A DNA stretch of 5,455 bases from Candidatus Bathyarchaeota archaeon (GCA_005888675.1 VBBA01000064.1:1-5455); one strand, 5' to 3'; positions 1 through 5,380 are shown, counted from the stretch's first letter. Translations and numbers: made by a program. Notes: generated from the sequence alone by a model not told the origin.

Positions 1-10
1 CGATCTCGAC

Positions 11-142
11 TTATTTTGCTGTTTCTGCGTCTGATGTCTTCTTGGATTTTCTTCGGAACGGATTGCGCATCCTATCTTTCACCTTTGCAGATGGAACGGT
101 TTCGCTGCCTATAGGTGTTTTGAGGTACATCATACTCGTCAT
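11..142 (-). CDS. possible small basic protein, 43 aa, unknown function
   Basis: I do not recognise this product. An ATG at 142 opens a 43-codon frame ending in TAA at 11-13. The frame itself is open back to a TAG about 60 bases upstream, so a longer N-terminus from a non-ATG start is possible. The predicted protein starts MTSMMYLKTPIG. It continues into a basic stretch (NPFRRKSKK, about residues 27-35) and ends in a Ser/Thr/Ala/Lys-rich tail (TSDAETAK), a composition typical of a disordered charged C-terminus. No cysteine cluster or membrane segment is visible. It lies on the same strand as TBP, 119 bases beyond the TBP stop, and could be a downstream cistron. A purine run (AAGAGG) sits almost against the ATG, too close to be a normal SD for it, but suits the ATG pair 9-12 bases further on. 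Support is composition only, so it could be a chance ORF. Confidence 0.33.
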   Translation of the reverse strand: MTSMMYLKTPIGSETVPSAKVKDRMRNPFRRKSKKTSDAETAK

Positions 143-261
143 GCCTCTTGGATTACAGAAGAAAAGCCTACTATGGACGCGTTTCGCTGGGCGGAATAGC
201 TATTCTTCTTGCCGAAGTCTAACGCTCTGTGTGAGGATGCATAGGAGCCGGATGCAAACGG

Positions 262-873
262 CTAGGCTGCGGGCTTCGTGGGTAGAGGTGGCAAGCGCGG
301 TTTCTCTGGGCCCTCGTAAGTGATCAGGTTCTTCGACTCGAGAATCTCCTGAAGCTTATTCACTGCGATGTGAACCTGAATCTCTTTCTTGGCCCCGGTG
401 CAGACCAGTTTGCCGCTGGCGAAGATAAGAATCACAACCTTCGGCTCGTCCATACGGTAGATAAGTCCTGGAAACTGTTCAGGTTCGTACATGGTCTTCT
501 TCAAACCATAGACCACCTTCTCCAGATCAATGTGGCCGCCTAGGCCGGCGGAGGCGACAATGTTCTGGATCACAATTTCCGGCCTACCGGGGATTACAAT
601 CCCGTCCCTCTTTAGTTCGTCAACCACTTTCAAGACCGCCTTATGAGCTTGGCGTTCAGATTTTGCGCCGGTGCAGACCATCTTTCCTGAGCTGAATATC
701 AGGGTCGCGGTCTTGGGCTTCTTCAACCGGTAAACCAAACCCGGAAACTGCTCTGGGCGGTACTCAACCCCCGGAAAGACCCGAACGATCGCGTTGAGGT
801 CAATCTTCTGCTTTAATGTCGCTGAAGCGACAACATTCTCAATATTGATGAACGCCCTACCCTTATCTGACAA
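262..873 (-). CDS. tbp: TATA-binding protein (archaeal TBP)
   Basis: TBP is the general transcription initiation factor that binds and bends the TATA box and recruits TFB and RNA polymerase. The 203-residue product has the saddle made of two direct repeats, about residues 8-95 and 99-187. Each repeat has the PEQFPG stirrup and the SGK(M/L)VCTGAK strand. The four DNA-intercalating phenylalanines are present: F43 and F60 in repeat 1, F134 and F151 in repeat 2. The second stirrup (YEPEQFPG) keeps the acidic residues that contact TFB, whereas the first has Arg at position 39. After the fold comes a short proline-rich tail (PRLPPLP) instead of the acidic tail of many euryarchaeal TBPs. The start is TTG at 873: a TGA lies three codons upstream in frame, no ATG fits, and the TTG gives the expected short N-terminus. 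No good SD is seen. Identity is certain; the start is very likely. Confidence 0.96.
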   Translation of the reverse strand: MSDKGRAFINIENVVASATLKQKIDLNAIVRVFPGVEYRPEQFPGLVYRLKKPKTATLIFSSGKMVCTGAKSERQAHKAVLKVVDELKRDGIVIPGRPEIVIQNIVASAGLGGHIDLEKVVYGLKKTMYEPEQFPGLIYRMDEPKVVILIFASGKLVCTGAKKEIQVHIAVNKLQEILESKNLITYEGPEKPRLPPLPTKPAA

Positions 874-904
874 AACAATTCAACACTCGAACCTGAAAGC
901 GCAA

Positions 905-917
905 GGGATCGGGTCCC
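905..917 (-). other. small inverted repeat at the predicted 5' end of the TBP mRNA
   Basis: On the minus strand GGGA and TCCC flank a five-base loop. If the TATA box at 938-946 is used, this 4-bp hairpin would sit at the very 5' end of the TBP transcript. It is short enough to arise by chance. The rest of the 874-1120 gap shows no ORF longer than about 20 codons that I would support. Confidence 0.2.
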
Positions 918-937
918 ACCACGCTCCTACCCCCGTC

Positions 938-946
938 GCTTATAGG
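938..946 (-). promoter_or_regulatory. candidate TATA box for TBP
   Basis: On the minus strand this reads CCTATAAGC, a fair match to the archaeal TATA element. The usual 26-base spacing would place the transcript start near 917, giving a leader of about 44 bases before the TTG start. The upstream BRE position is not clearly purine-rich, so the site is plausible rather than strong. Confidence 0.45.
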
Positions 947-1120
947 CACGCTTCCGTTACAAGCAATAGAGTTAGGACACTTTTTCAACTAGCAGTGACA
1001 CCGCGATTGAGTTGGGGAATCCAACCCTCTGTACACCTCATTAACCTCGAACATAGAGTTGCTTTTTTGATGCCTTCATGAGTTGTAAGTCAAAATCTAG
1101 CCTAGGTATAGGGAAACTGG

Positions 1121-1270
1121 ATGTCGAAATGTCCTTTTGAGCATGACAGGAGTATTGGGACTAAGGTTGGTAGAGGAATGAGCCGCATTCAGATTACAAT
1201 TGCGGGTCACAATGACCGTTGTACCTGTGACTGTGAATGGTGTGCCAGTAAGAAGAAACAGTCTCGGTAA
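1121..1270 (+). CDS. 49-aa Cys-rich mini-protein, putative zinc-binding
   Basis: I do not recognise a named family. An ATG at 1121 opens 49 codons ending in TAA at 1268-1270. The N-terminus reads MSKCPFEHD, with C4 and H8. The middle is GRGMSRIQITIAGHND, and a tight cysteine cluster follows: C34, C36, C38 and C41 (CTCDCEWC). A basic tail (SKKKQSR) ends the protein. Six potential metal ligands, plus H30, in 49 residues strongly suggest zinc binding (inference), and make a random ORF unlikely. The gene lies alone on the plus strand, divergent from TBP and convergent with Cdc48. No clear SD precedes it. An AT-rich stretch at 1091-1099, about 27 bases before the ATG, would suit a leaderless transcript. 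Alternatives are a nucleic-acid-binding mini zinc finger, a metal chaperone or a partner subunit; the sequence does not decide. Confidence 0.6.
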   Translation: MSKCPFEHDRSIGTKVGRGMSRIQITIAGHNDRCTCDCEWCASKKKQSR

Positions 1271-1301
1271 GAGGATTTCATAGAATCAGCTGAGCCCATT
1301 G

Positions 1302-1345
1302 CTCTCGTTAGAGAGGACCCCTGTCTTTAACCAAATCGCGGGGTC
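1302..1345. terminator. pair of inverted repeats between convergent genes, possible 3'-end signal
   Basis: Two dyads lie between the stop of the 49-aa gene and the stop of Cdc48. The first is CTCTC and GAGAG around a four-base loop (1302-1315). The second is GACCCC (1316-1321) and GGGGTC (1340-1345), with 18 bases between. No long T-run follows on either strand, so this is not a typical archaeal terminator. A role in 3'-end formation for both converging transcripts is inference from position. Confidence 0.25.
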
Positions 1346-1366
1346 ACCCGGAAACGAGTTACAAGT

Positions 1367-3541
1367 CTACGTTATTGAAACCGGAGCTCGTTCTTTCTTG
1401 AATCCTTTCCGGAATCCTTGGTACCAGTTCTCCATGTCCGGTGTGATGCTCGGCTTGATCCGTTCAATAGCATCTCTGAAATGCTCCGGGGTAACCTCCT
1501 TGACTTCGATGTTTTGCCGCAATGCCACAAGGCCCGCTTCGCGGCAGACTGCTTCAATGTCGGCTCCCGAATAGCCAGCGGCCCGGGACGCCATCTGATC
1601 CAATTCCACATCTCTGGCAAGGGGCATATTCTTGGTATGAATCTTGAAGATTTGCAGTCTTGTCGCATGATCCGGTGGGGGAACGTAGATGAGTCTGTCG
1701 AACCTTCCAGGCCGGAGGATCGCGGGGTCGATAATGTCTGGTCTATTGCTTGTTCCTATGACGACCACGTTTTCTAGGGACTCGATTCCGTCCATCTCTG
1801 TCAAGAGTTGGCTTAGCACTCGATCCGAAACGTCGGCGTCGCCGCCTATTCCTCGGCGGGGAACCACTGAGTCTAACTCATCAAAGAAGATGATCGAAGG
1901 CGCTGCCGTTCGTCCTCTCCTGAAAACCTCGCGTATACCCTTCTCAGACTCACCGACCCATTTGCTGAACAGCTCCGGGCCCTTGATCGAGATGAAATTG
2001 GCTTCTCCTTCAGTGGCCACAGCTTGGGCCAGCATCGTCTTACCACATCCAGGTGGTCCATACAGCAGTATCCCCTTCGGTGGCCTAATCCCGACCCGTT
2101 TGAACACCTCAGGCTTGTTCAGAGGCCACTCTACAGCTTCCTGCAGCTCCTGCTTCATTTCGGTCAAACCGCCCACGTCGGTCCACTGGACGGACGGAAC
2201 CTCGATGTAGACTTCCCGCATAGCTGTTGGCGTTATTTCGCGATATGCCACCATGAAGTCTTCCAGTCTAACCTCCATCTTTTCCAGAATACTGCTTGGT
2301 ATTCGTTCGTCGAGGTTAACGTCGGGCAGGTATCTTCGCAGAGCCTTCATGGCGGCTTCCCTGCACAGTGCTGAGACGTCGGCACCAGTATACCCGTGGC
2401 ATATGGCAGCTAAGCGATGAAGGTCAACATCCGAGCCCAACGGCATAGTTCGAGTGTGAATCTGCAAGACCTCATACCGGCCCAGTTTGTCAGGTACTCC
2501 AATCTCAATCTCTCGATCAAAACGTCCTGGACGTCTCAGCGCCGGATCAATAGAATTGGGCCTGTTAGTGGCCCCAATTACTATGATGTTGCCTCTAGCG
2601 CTCATTCCATCCATCAGAGAGAGAAGTTGGGCTACAACTCTCCGCTCCACTTCACCAGTTACTTCTTCACGTTTCGGAGCGATTGCGTCCAACTCGTCGA
2701 TGAAAATGATGCTGGGCGCAGTCTCCAAGGCCTTCTGGAAAATTTCTCGCAACCGAGCCTCTGACTCGCCGTAGAACTTTGAGATAATTTCCGGTCCAGA
2801 TATCACGTAGAAGTTCGCGTCCGACTCGTTAGCCACACCTTTGGCCAGCAATGTCTTGCCACAACCAGGTGGACCGTAGAGAAATACGCCCTTCGGAGGT
2901 TCGATTCCCAACCTCTGGAACAGTTCCGGATGGCGTAGGGGAAGCTCAACCATTTCCCGGATTCTCTGAATCTCTCCATGAAGCCCACCGATATCCTCGT
3001 AAGTTACAATGGCAATCCCCTTCCTCTCCGGGGCGATCTCACTCATCACCTGGACAACTGAGGATTCTGTAATCTTTACTGGTCCGTGTGGGCGGATCCT
3101 AGTTGAGATAAGGGGTACTGCGCTTCCAAATATGCTGAGTAAGGTCATGTCTCCTTCGACGAAGGGCATGCCCATGAAGCGGCGTTTCACGAAGCCCACG
3201 AACTCTTCGTCCACACTTAGCCGCACGTCGGTTGGGGCGAAAACCATGGTCAGTGCATCTTTGACCTCGGCCTTCTTTATCGTAACATATTCGTTGAGTG
3301 CCACGCCGGCGTTTCTCCGGAGCAATCCATCGATACGGACTATTTCCTTGCCCTGGTCTTCCGCGTAGGCCGGCCATGCTACGGCTACGGTTGATCGTTT
3401 TCCGTGAACTTCTACAAAATCACCGGCCGTAATCGAAAGTTTTTGCATCGTCTCATTGTCCATCCGTACCTTTCCATGACCTACATCCCGCTGATTAGCA
3501 TCTGCTACTCGCAGCTGTACATCCTTAGGAATCATTGTCAT
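1367..3541 (-). CDS. cdc48: Cdc48/VAT-type AAA+ ATPase (p97 homologue)
   Basis: Hexameric cytoplasmic unfoldase that threads proteins through its pore, in archaea often feeding the 20S proteasome. The 724-residue protein is full length. The Cdc48 N domain spans about 1-170: a double-psi barrel to about residue 95, then the second subdomain. Domain D1 has Walker A GPPGCGKT at 223-230, pore loop KFYGES at 255-260, Walker B IIFIDE at 278-283 and arginine fingers R337/R340. Domain D2 has GPPGCGKT at 495-502, pore loop KWVGES at 527-532, IIFFDE at 550-555 and R610/R613. Both ATPase sites look intact, and both pore loops carry an aromatic residue. The C-terminus is basic and ends VSIT, without the HbYX motif used by many proteasome activators. 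ATG codons at 3541 and 3535 are both possible starts; only a weak GGTG precedes the first. The next gene on this strand is TBP, beyond the 49-aa gene on the other strand, so no operon is evident. Confidence 0.97.
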   Translation of the reverse strand: MTMIPKDVQLRVADANQRDVGHGKVRMDNETMQKLSITAGDFVEVHGKRSTVAVAWPAYAEDQGKEIVRIDGLLRRNAGVALNEYVTIKKAEVKDALTMVFAPTDVRLSVDEEFVGFVKRRFMGMPFVEGDMTLLSIFGSAVPLISTRIRPHGPVKITESSVVQVMSEIAPERKGIAIVTYEDIGGLHGEIQRIREMVELPLRHPELFQRLGIEPPKGVFLYGPPGCGKTLLAKGVANESDANFYVISGPEIISKFYGESEARLREIFQKALETAPSIIFIDELDAIAPKREEVTGEVERRVVAQLLSLMDGMSARGNIIVIGATNRPNSIDPALRRPGRFDREIEIGVPDKLGRYEVLQIHTRTMPLGSDVDLHRLAAICHGYTGADVSALCREAAMKALRRYLPDVNLDERIPSSILEKMEVRLEDFMVAYREITPTAMREVYIEVPSVQWTDVGGLTEMKQELQEAVEWPLNKPEVFKRVGIRPPKGILLYGPPGCGKTMLAQAVATEGEANFISIKGPELFSKWVGESEKGIREVFRRGRTAAPSIIFFDELDSVVPRRGIGGDADVSDRVLSQLLTEMDGIESLENVVVIGTSNRPDIIDPAILRPGRFDRLIYVPPPDHATRLQIFKIHTKNMPLARDVELDQMASRAAGYSGADIEAVCREAGLVALRQNIEVKEVTPEHFRDAIERIKPSITPDMENWYQGFRKGFKKERAPVSIT

Positions 3542-3598
3542 TGTAACACCATCTTGCTATTGACACAGTCTCGGAGAGGAGAAGACGGACTGGCGCTT

Positions 3599-3612
3599 AG
3601 GAGGCTGCTCCT
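3599..3612 (-). other. short hairpin in the probable Cdc48 leader
   Basis: AGGAG and CTCCT form a perfect 5-bp stem around a four-base loop, 58 bases upstream of the Cdc48 ATG. The stem contains SD-like and anti-SD-like sequence but is too far from the start to act on it directly. The remaining bases to the ATG show no gene. This could be chance. Confidence 0.2.
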
Positions 3613-3615
3613 GAC

Positions 3616-3739
3616 CTATGCCTTCTCCGGGTCATTTCTCCTCAAATACTTATCGTCGCTGTCGAGGGCATCCCGCTCTTCCAGCAACTTTTTGATTCCC
3701 TAGGATCTGCCCAATATTGAGCTTCTCGAAGGCATGCAT
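3616..3739 (-). pseudogene. small 40-codon ORF broken by a +1 frameshift, unknown function
   Basis: Two overlapping minus-strand frames read as one protein if a single base is removed. The first starts at ATG 3739 and gives MHAFEKLNIGQILG. The second continues as IKKLLEERDALDSDDKYLRR and ends NDPEKA before TAG at 3616-3618. The second part is strongly charged and amphipathic, like a helix or coiled coil, unlike noise. The break falls near 3689-3700, where the minus strand has GGGAATC followed by a run of five A. Losing one A, or one A of GAATC, restores a 40-residue product. The ORF sits 74 bases upstream of Cdc48 on the same strand. Options are a decayed gene, a sequencing or assembly indel in the A run, or true ribosomal frameshifting. 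The family is not recognised. Coding status rests on composition only. Confidence 0.35.
3644..3653 (-). promoter_or_regulatory. possible TATA-like element for Cdc48
   Basis: The 60 bases just upstream of the Cdc48 ATG lack an AT-rich box. The nearest candidate on the minus strand is ATAAGTATTT, about 105 bases upstream of the ATG. It would give a leader of about 80 bases. It lies inside the broken small ORF at 3616-3739, so if that ORF is expressed the two functions overlap. Confidence 0.27.
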
Positions 3740-3812
3740 TCCGAAAACACAGAGACTCGTACAAGTCAAACTGAACGGACATTAGACTGAAACATAACAG
3801 CAATAACTCACG

Positions 3813-4001
3813 ATGATCTCATTTGCAACGGACAATAATAGACAGGCTCCAACCTTGTTAGCGATTAGGTGTCTGATACGTCACTCTTGGGATTTTCCAC
3901 GCTACAACCGTAGAGAATGTAGGAGATGTGGTAAGCGTCAGGACGGACACTATGGAGAATTCCTAGATATGGTGTGGGTCAACCATGAGCGAACCCGGTA
4001 G
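3813..4001 (+). CDS. small Cys/His zinc-finger-like protein, 62 aa
   Basis: The frame runs from ATG 3813 to TAG at 3999-4001. The core is CLIRHSWDF (C20, H24), then about eleven residues, then RRECRRCGKR (C36, C39). The layout C-x3-H-x-W ... R-x-C-x2-C-G resembles small zinc-ribbon-like proteins such as DUF1660. That resemblance is from memory of the pattern, not a search. The C-terminal part (HYGEFLDMVWVNHERTR) has no recognised motif. In related layouts the first Cys is near the N-terminus, so the first 14 residues may not be translated; a TTG at 3855 is an alternative start. No clear SD precedes either start. The gene is divergent from Cdc48, with 73 bases separating it from the broken ORF; I see only a weak AT-rich element near 3779-3786. 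Gene status is likely but not certain. Confidence 0.5.
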   Translation: MISFATDNNRQAPTLLAIRCLIRHSWDFPRYNRRECRRCGKRQDGHYGEFLDMVWVNHERTR

Positions 4002-4110
4002 CCATTAAAGAGCCGTTGAGAAGAGGATAGTCCCAGTCGTAGATCACTCCTTCTGTTCAGTTATCGTTGACCGAGGATTGTCCGAGCCATGATAGACCTA
4101 GACCAAAGAG

Positions 4111-4120
4111 GGTATATGTT
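4111..4120 (+). promoter_or_regulatory. candidate TATA box for the 80-aa gene
   Basis: GGTATATGTT is a good archaeal TATA-like element centred about 35 bases before the ATG at 4151. The usual spacing puts the transcript start near 4142, leaving a leader of about nine bases, so the mRNA would be nearly leaderless. The stretch from 4002 to here holds no ORF I can support. Confidence 0.5.
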
Positions 4121-4150
4121 ACAGAGTAACTTCTTTTGTTGCAGATATCG

Positions 4151-4393
4151 ATGGCTAGATTACTTGAAGACATAAAGAGTGCGATTGGGACGGGTAAACT
4201 TGCCAAGCTCTTCACTCCGGGCAGTGTTGCGCAAGTAGTCAAGGGCTATTCTCACAACACGTACACAACATTCTTCGCACAACACGTGAAAGGCAATCCG
4301 TGGGGCTACCCAGAGTACTTTGAGCTGCATCCAGATGGAAAGTACTCCATTGTGGAGGAAAGCACGAAACCCGAATCACAGTCCCAGTCCTGA
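4151..4393 (+). CDS. 80-aa conserved-looking protein, possible winged-helix/HTH fold
   Basis: The product runs from ATG 4151 to TGA at 4391-4393. Residues 1-30 predict helices (MARLLEDIKSAIGTGKLAKL, then FTPGSVAQVV). They are followed by NTYTTFFAQHVKGNP (about 36-50) and a likely two-strand hairpin EYFELHPDGKYSIVE (about 55-69). The tail is Ser/Gln-rich. The order helix, FTP-x-x-VA helix, YxTFFAxH helix and EYFE...GKYSI hairpin resembles a small winged helix. This is inference from layout; no family name is recognised. The frame also contains TTG codons at 4136 and 4139, but ATG 4151 is preferred because it sits nine bases after the predicted transcript start and gives a natural N-terminus. 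There is no SD, which fits near-leaderless translation. A T-run terminator follows, so it is probably monocistronic. If DNA-binding, it could be a small transcription factor. Confidence 0.7.
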   Translation: MARLLEDIKSAIGTGKLAKLFTPGSVAQVVKGYSHNTYTTFFAQHVKGNPWGYPEYFELHPDGKYSIVEESTKPESQSQS

Positions 4394-4395
4394 TT

Positions 4396-4426
4396 GTCCG
4401 GGAGCCTATCTGGGGACTAGTTTTTT
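4396..4426 (+). terminator. terminator of the 80-aa gene
   Basis: GTCC (4396-4399) and GGAC (4414-4417) can pair, and six T follow at 4421-4426, three bases beyond the GC stem. A longer-range AGTCC/GGACT pairing (4386-4390 with 4414-4418) is also possible. The T-run alone is a sufficient archaeal termination signal. It separates this gene from the downstream ArsR operon. Confidence 0.55.
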
Positions 4427-4450
4427 ATTGCAATTCTTGGAGTCCTAAGG

Positions 4451-4474
4451 CTTATTAAGTTAGGTCTTAATTAG
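4451..4474 (+). promoter_or_regulatory. candidate promoter/operator dyad of the ArsR operon
   Basis: Two 9-base arms, CTTATTAAG (4451-4459) and CTTAATTAG (4466-4474), form an inverted repeat with eight of nine positions matching and a six-base spacer. It is the clearest dyad upstream of the repressor gene. Its AT-rich arms also look like TATA elements, so a repressor bound here would block TBP. Either arm would put the transcript start about 4480-4495. The size fits the palindromic sites of ArsR dimers; autoregulation is inferred. Confidence 0.5.
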
Positions 4475-4519
4475 ATAGTCACTTAACAACTTGTCCATAG
4501 AAGACACGAGAGAAGCATT

Positions 4520-4858
4520 GTGAGCCAGCAATTGTTCAGCGCGCTCGCCGACCCCACAAGGCGCAACATCATAGAACTACTCGCAACGAATGGTCAAATG
4601 GCCGCCACAGACATCTACGACAACTTCACTGTAAGCCACCCAGCAATCTCACAACATCTCAAGGTCTTACGCGAAGCAGATCTGGTGCGTCTGGAAAAGA
4701 GCGCTCAGAAACGAATATACAGCCTCAACCCCGACACGATGCACCAAATCGAAGACTGGATTAAACGAACGACAGATCACTGGGACCAACGATTCGAGCA
4801 GCTGGACAAGGTGTTGCAGGCGGAGAAACGAAGAACGATCAAGAAGAAAAGGAGGTGA
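4520..4858 (+). CDS. ArsR-family winged-helix transcriptional regulator
   Basis: A 112-residue dimeric DNA-binding repressor of the ArsR/SmtB fold. The N-terminal helix SALADPTRRNIIELL (about 7-21) is the family signature. The HTH spans about 29-56, with recognition helix SHPAISQHLKVL (39-50), followed by the wing (RLEKSAQKRIYSLN). The C-terminal helix has W80 and W88 and the DHWDQRFEQLDKVL pattern that is common in ArsR proteins encoded next to AHSA1/SRPBCC genes. There is no cysteine at all, so the classical metal sites (for example ELCVCDL) are absent and a non-metal signal is likely. The start is GTG at 4520; a TAA upstream in frame at 4484-4486 limits extension, and ATG is not available. 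Only a weak purine stretch precedes it. The last codons, AGG AGG TGA, double as the SD of the next gene. It probably represses its own operon through the dyad at 4451-4474. Confidence 0.92.
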   Translation: MSQQLFSALADPTRRNIIELLATNGQMAATDIYDNFTVSHPAISQHLKVLREADLVRLEKSAQKRIYSLNPDTMHQIEDWIKRTTDHWDQRFEQLDKVLQAEKRRTIKKKRR

Positions 4859-4859
4859 T
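4851..4859 (+). promoter_or_regulatory. strong Shine-Dalgarno for the AHSA1 gene, inside the ArsR stop
   Basis: GGAGGTGAT is a near-perfect complement of the 16S rRNA 3' end. It ends four bases before the next ATG, with GGAGG seven bases from it. It is made by the final codons and stop of the ArsR gene, which implies coupled translation. No other gene in the window has an SD this good. Confidence 0.8.
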
Positions 4860-4862
4860 TGA

Positions 4863-5378
4863 ATGGCTAGAAACAAAACAGAGGTCACCGCAGAGCCGGG
4901 GAAGCAAGAGCTCTTCATAGTACGCGAGTTTGACGCGCCACGAGTACTCGTCTTCAAAGCATTCATAGATCCAAAACTGTACGTGCAATGGCTTGGACCT
5001 AGAAAGTACAAGATGAATCTGGAAAAGTTCGAGCCTAGATCCGGAGGGATGTGGCGGTACACGCACACAGACGAGAAAGGCAACTCATTCGGATTTCACG
5101 GCGTGAACCACGAAGTCCTGCCACCCGAGAGACTCATCGACACTTTCGAATTCGAAGGACTGCCCGAGAAGGGACATGTCAGTTTGGAGACGGCAAGATT
5201 CGAGGAACTACCCGGAGGAAGAACTAGACTCGCCATACACTCCGTCTTTCAGTCAGTCGCCGACCGCGACGGGATGGTTGGATCAGGCATGGAACAGGGA
5301 ATCAACGAATCCTTCGAACGTCTCGACGAGCTATTGGCAAAAACCTCAGTCCCTTCCCTAGTCTCGGCACGAGCGTAA
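4863..5378 (+). CDS. AHSA1-like SRPBCC (START/Bet v1 fold) domain protein
   Basis: A 171-residue single-domain cytosolic protein of the activator-of-Hsp90-ATPase-homologue-1-like branch of the SRPBCC superfamily, whose helix-grip fold binds small hydrophobic ligands. Visible landmarks are REFDAPRVLVFKAFIDPKLY (about 21-40) with QWLGP, the FEPRSGGMWRY strand (56-66) and GFHGVNHEVLPPERLI (77-92). These are followed by FEFEGLPEKGHV (95-106), FEELPGGRTRL (113-123) and the C-terminal helix SGMEQGINESFERLDELLA (141-159). This is the family's usual full length. There is no catalytic motif that would define an enzyme. The start ATG lies four bases after the ArsR stop, so the two genes form an operon. 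In bacteria such pairs are common, and the regulator is thought to control its SRPBCC partner; the ligand is generally unknown. High resemblance to bacterial members suggests lateral transfer (inference). Confidence 0.92.
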   Translation: MARNKTEVTAEPGKQELFIVREFDAPRVLVFKAFIDPKLYVQWLGPRKYKMNLEKFEPRSGGMWRYTHTDEKGNSFGFHGVNHEVLPPERLIDTFEFEGLPEKGHVSLETARFEELPGGRTRLAIHSVFQSVADRDGMVGSGMEQGINESFERLDELLAKTSVPSLVSARA

Positions 5379-5380
5379 AC

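Noticed and set aside
145..264. Open frame continuing about 39 codons past the TBP TAG, suggesting stop readthrough
   Set aside because: The peptide has no conserved look, and the TBP fold is already complete before the stop.
42..323. Plus-strand 93-codon ORF at the left edge
   Set aside because: It starts at TTG, its composition is noise-like, and it runs antisense to the end of TBP and to the candidate minus-strand ORF.
881..895. tRNA T-loop-like sequence (GGTTCGAG) on the minus strand
   Set aside because: The flanking stem is imperfect, and no D-arm, anticodon arm or acceptor stem can be built around it.
794..1081. Plus-strand 95-codon ORF over the TBP promoter
   Set aside because: It is antisense to the TBP N-terminus and shows no motif or coding-like composition.
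1299..3703. Several ORFs of 60-170 codons on both strands within and around Cdc48
   Set aside because: They are other-frame shadows of the Cdc48 coding sequence, with Ser/Pro/Arg-rich noise and no domains.
4057..4242. Minus-strand 61-codon ORF
   Set aside because: It overlaps the promoter and start of the better-supported 80-aa plus-strand gene and has no recognisable features.
4667..5083. Minus-strand ORFs of 75 and 138 codons over the ArsR-AHSA1 operon
   Set aside because: They are antisense shadows of two clearly assigned genes.
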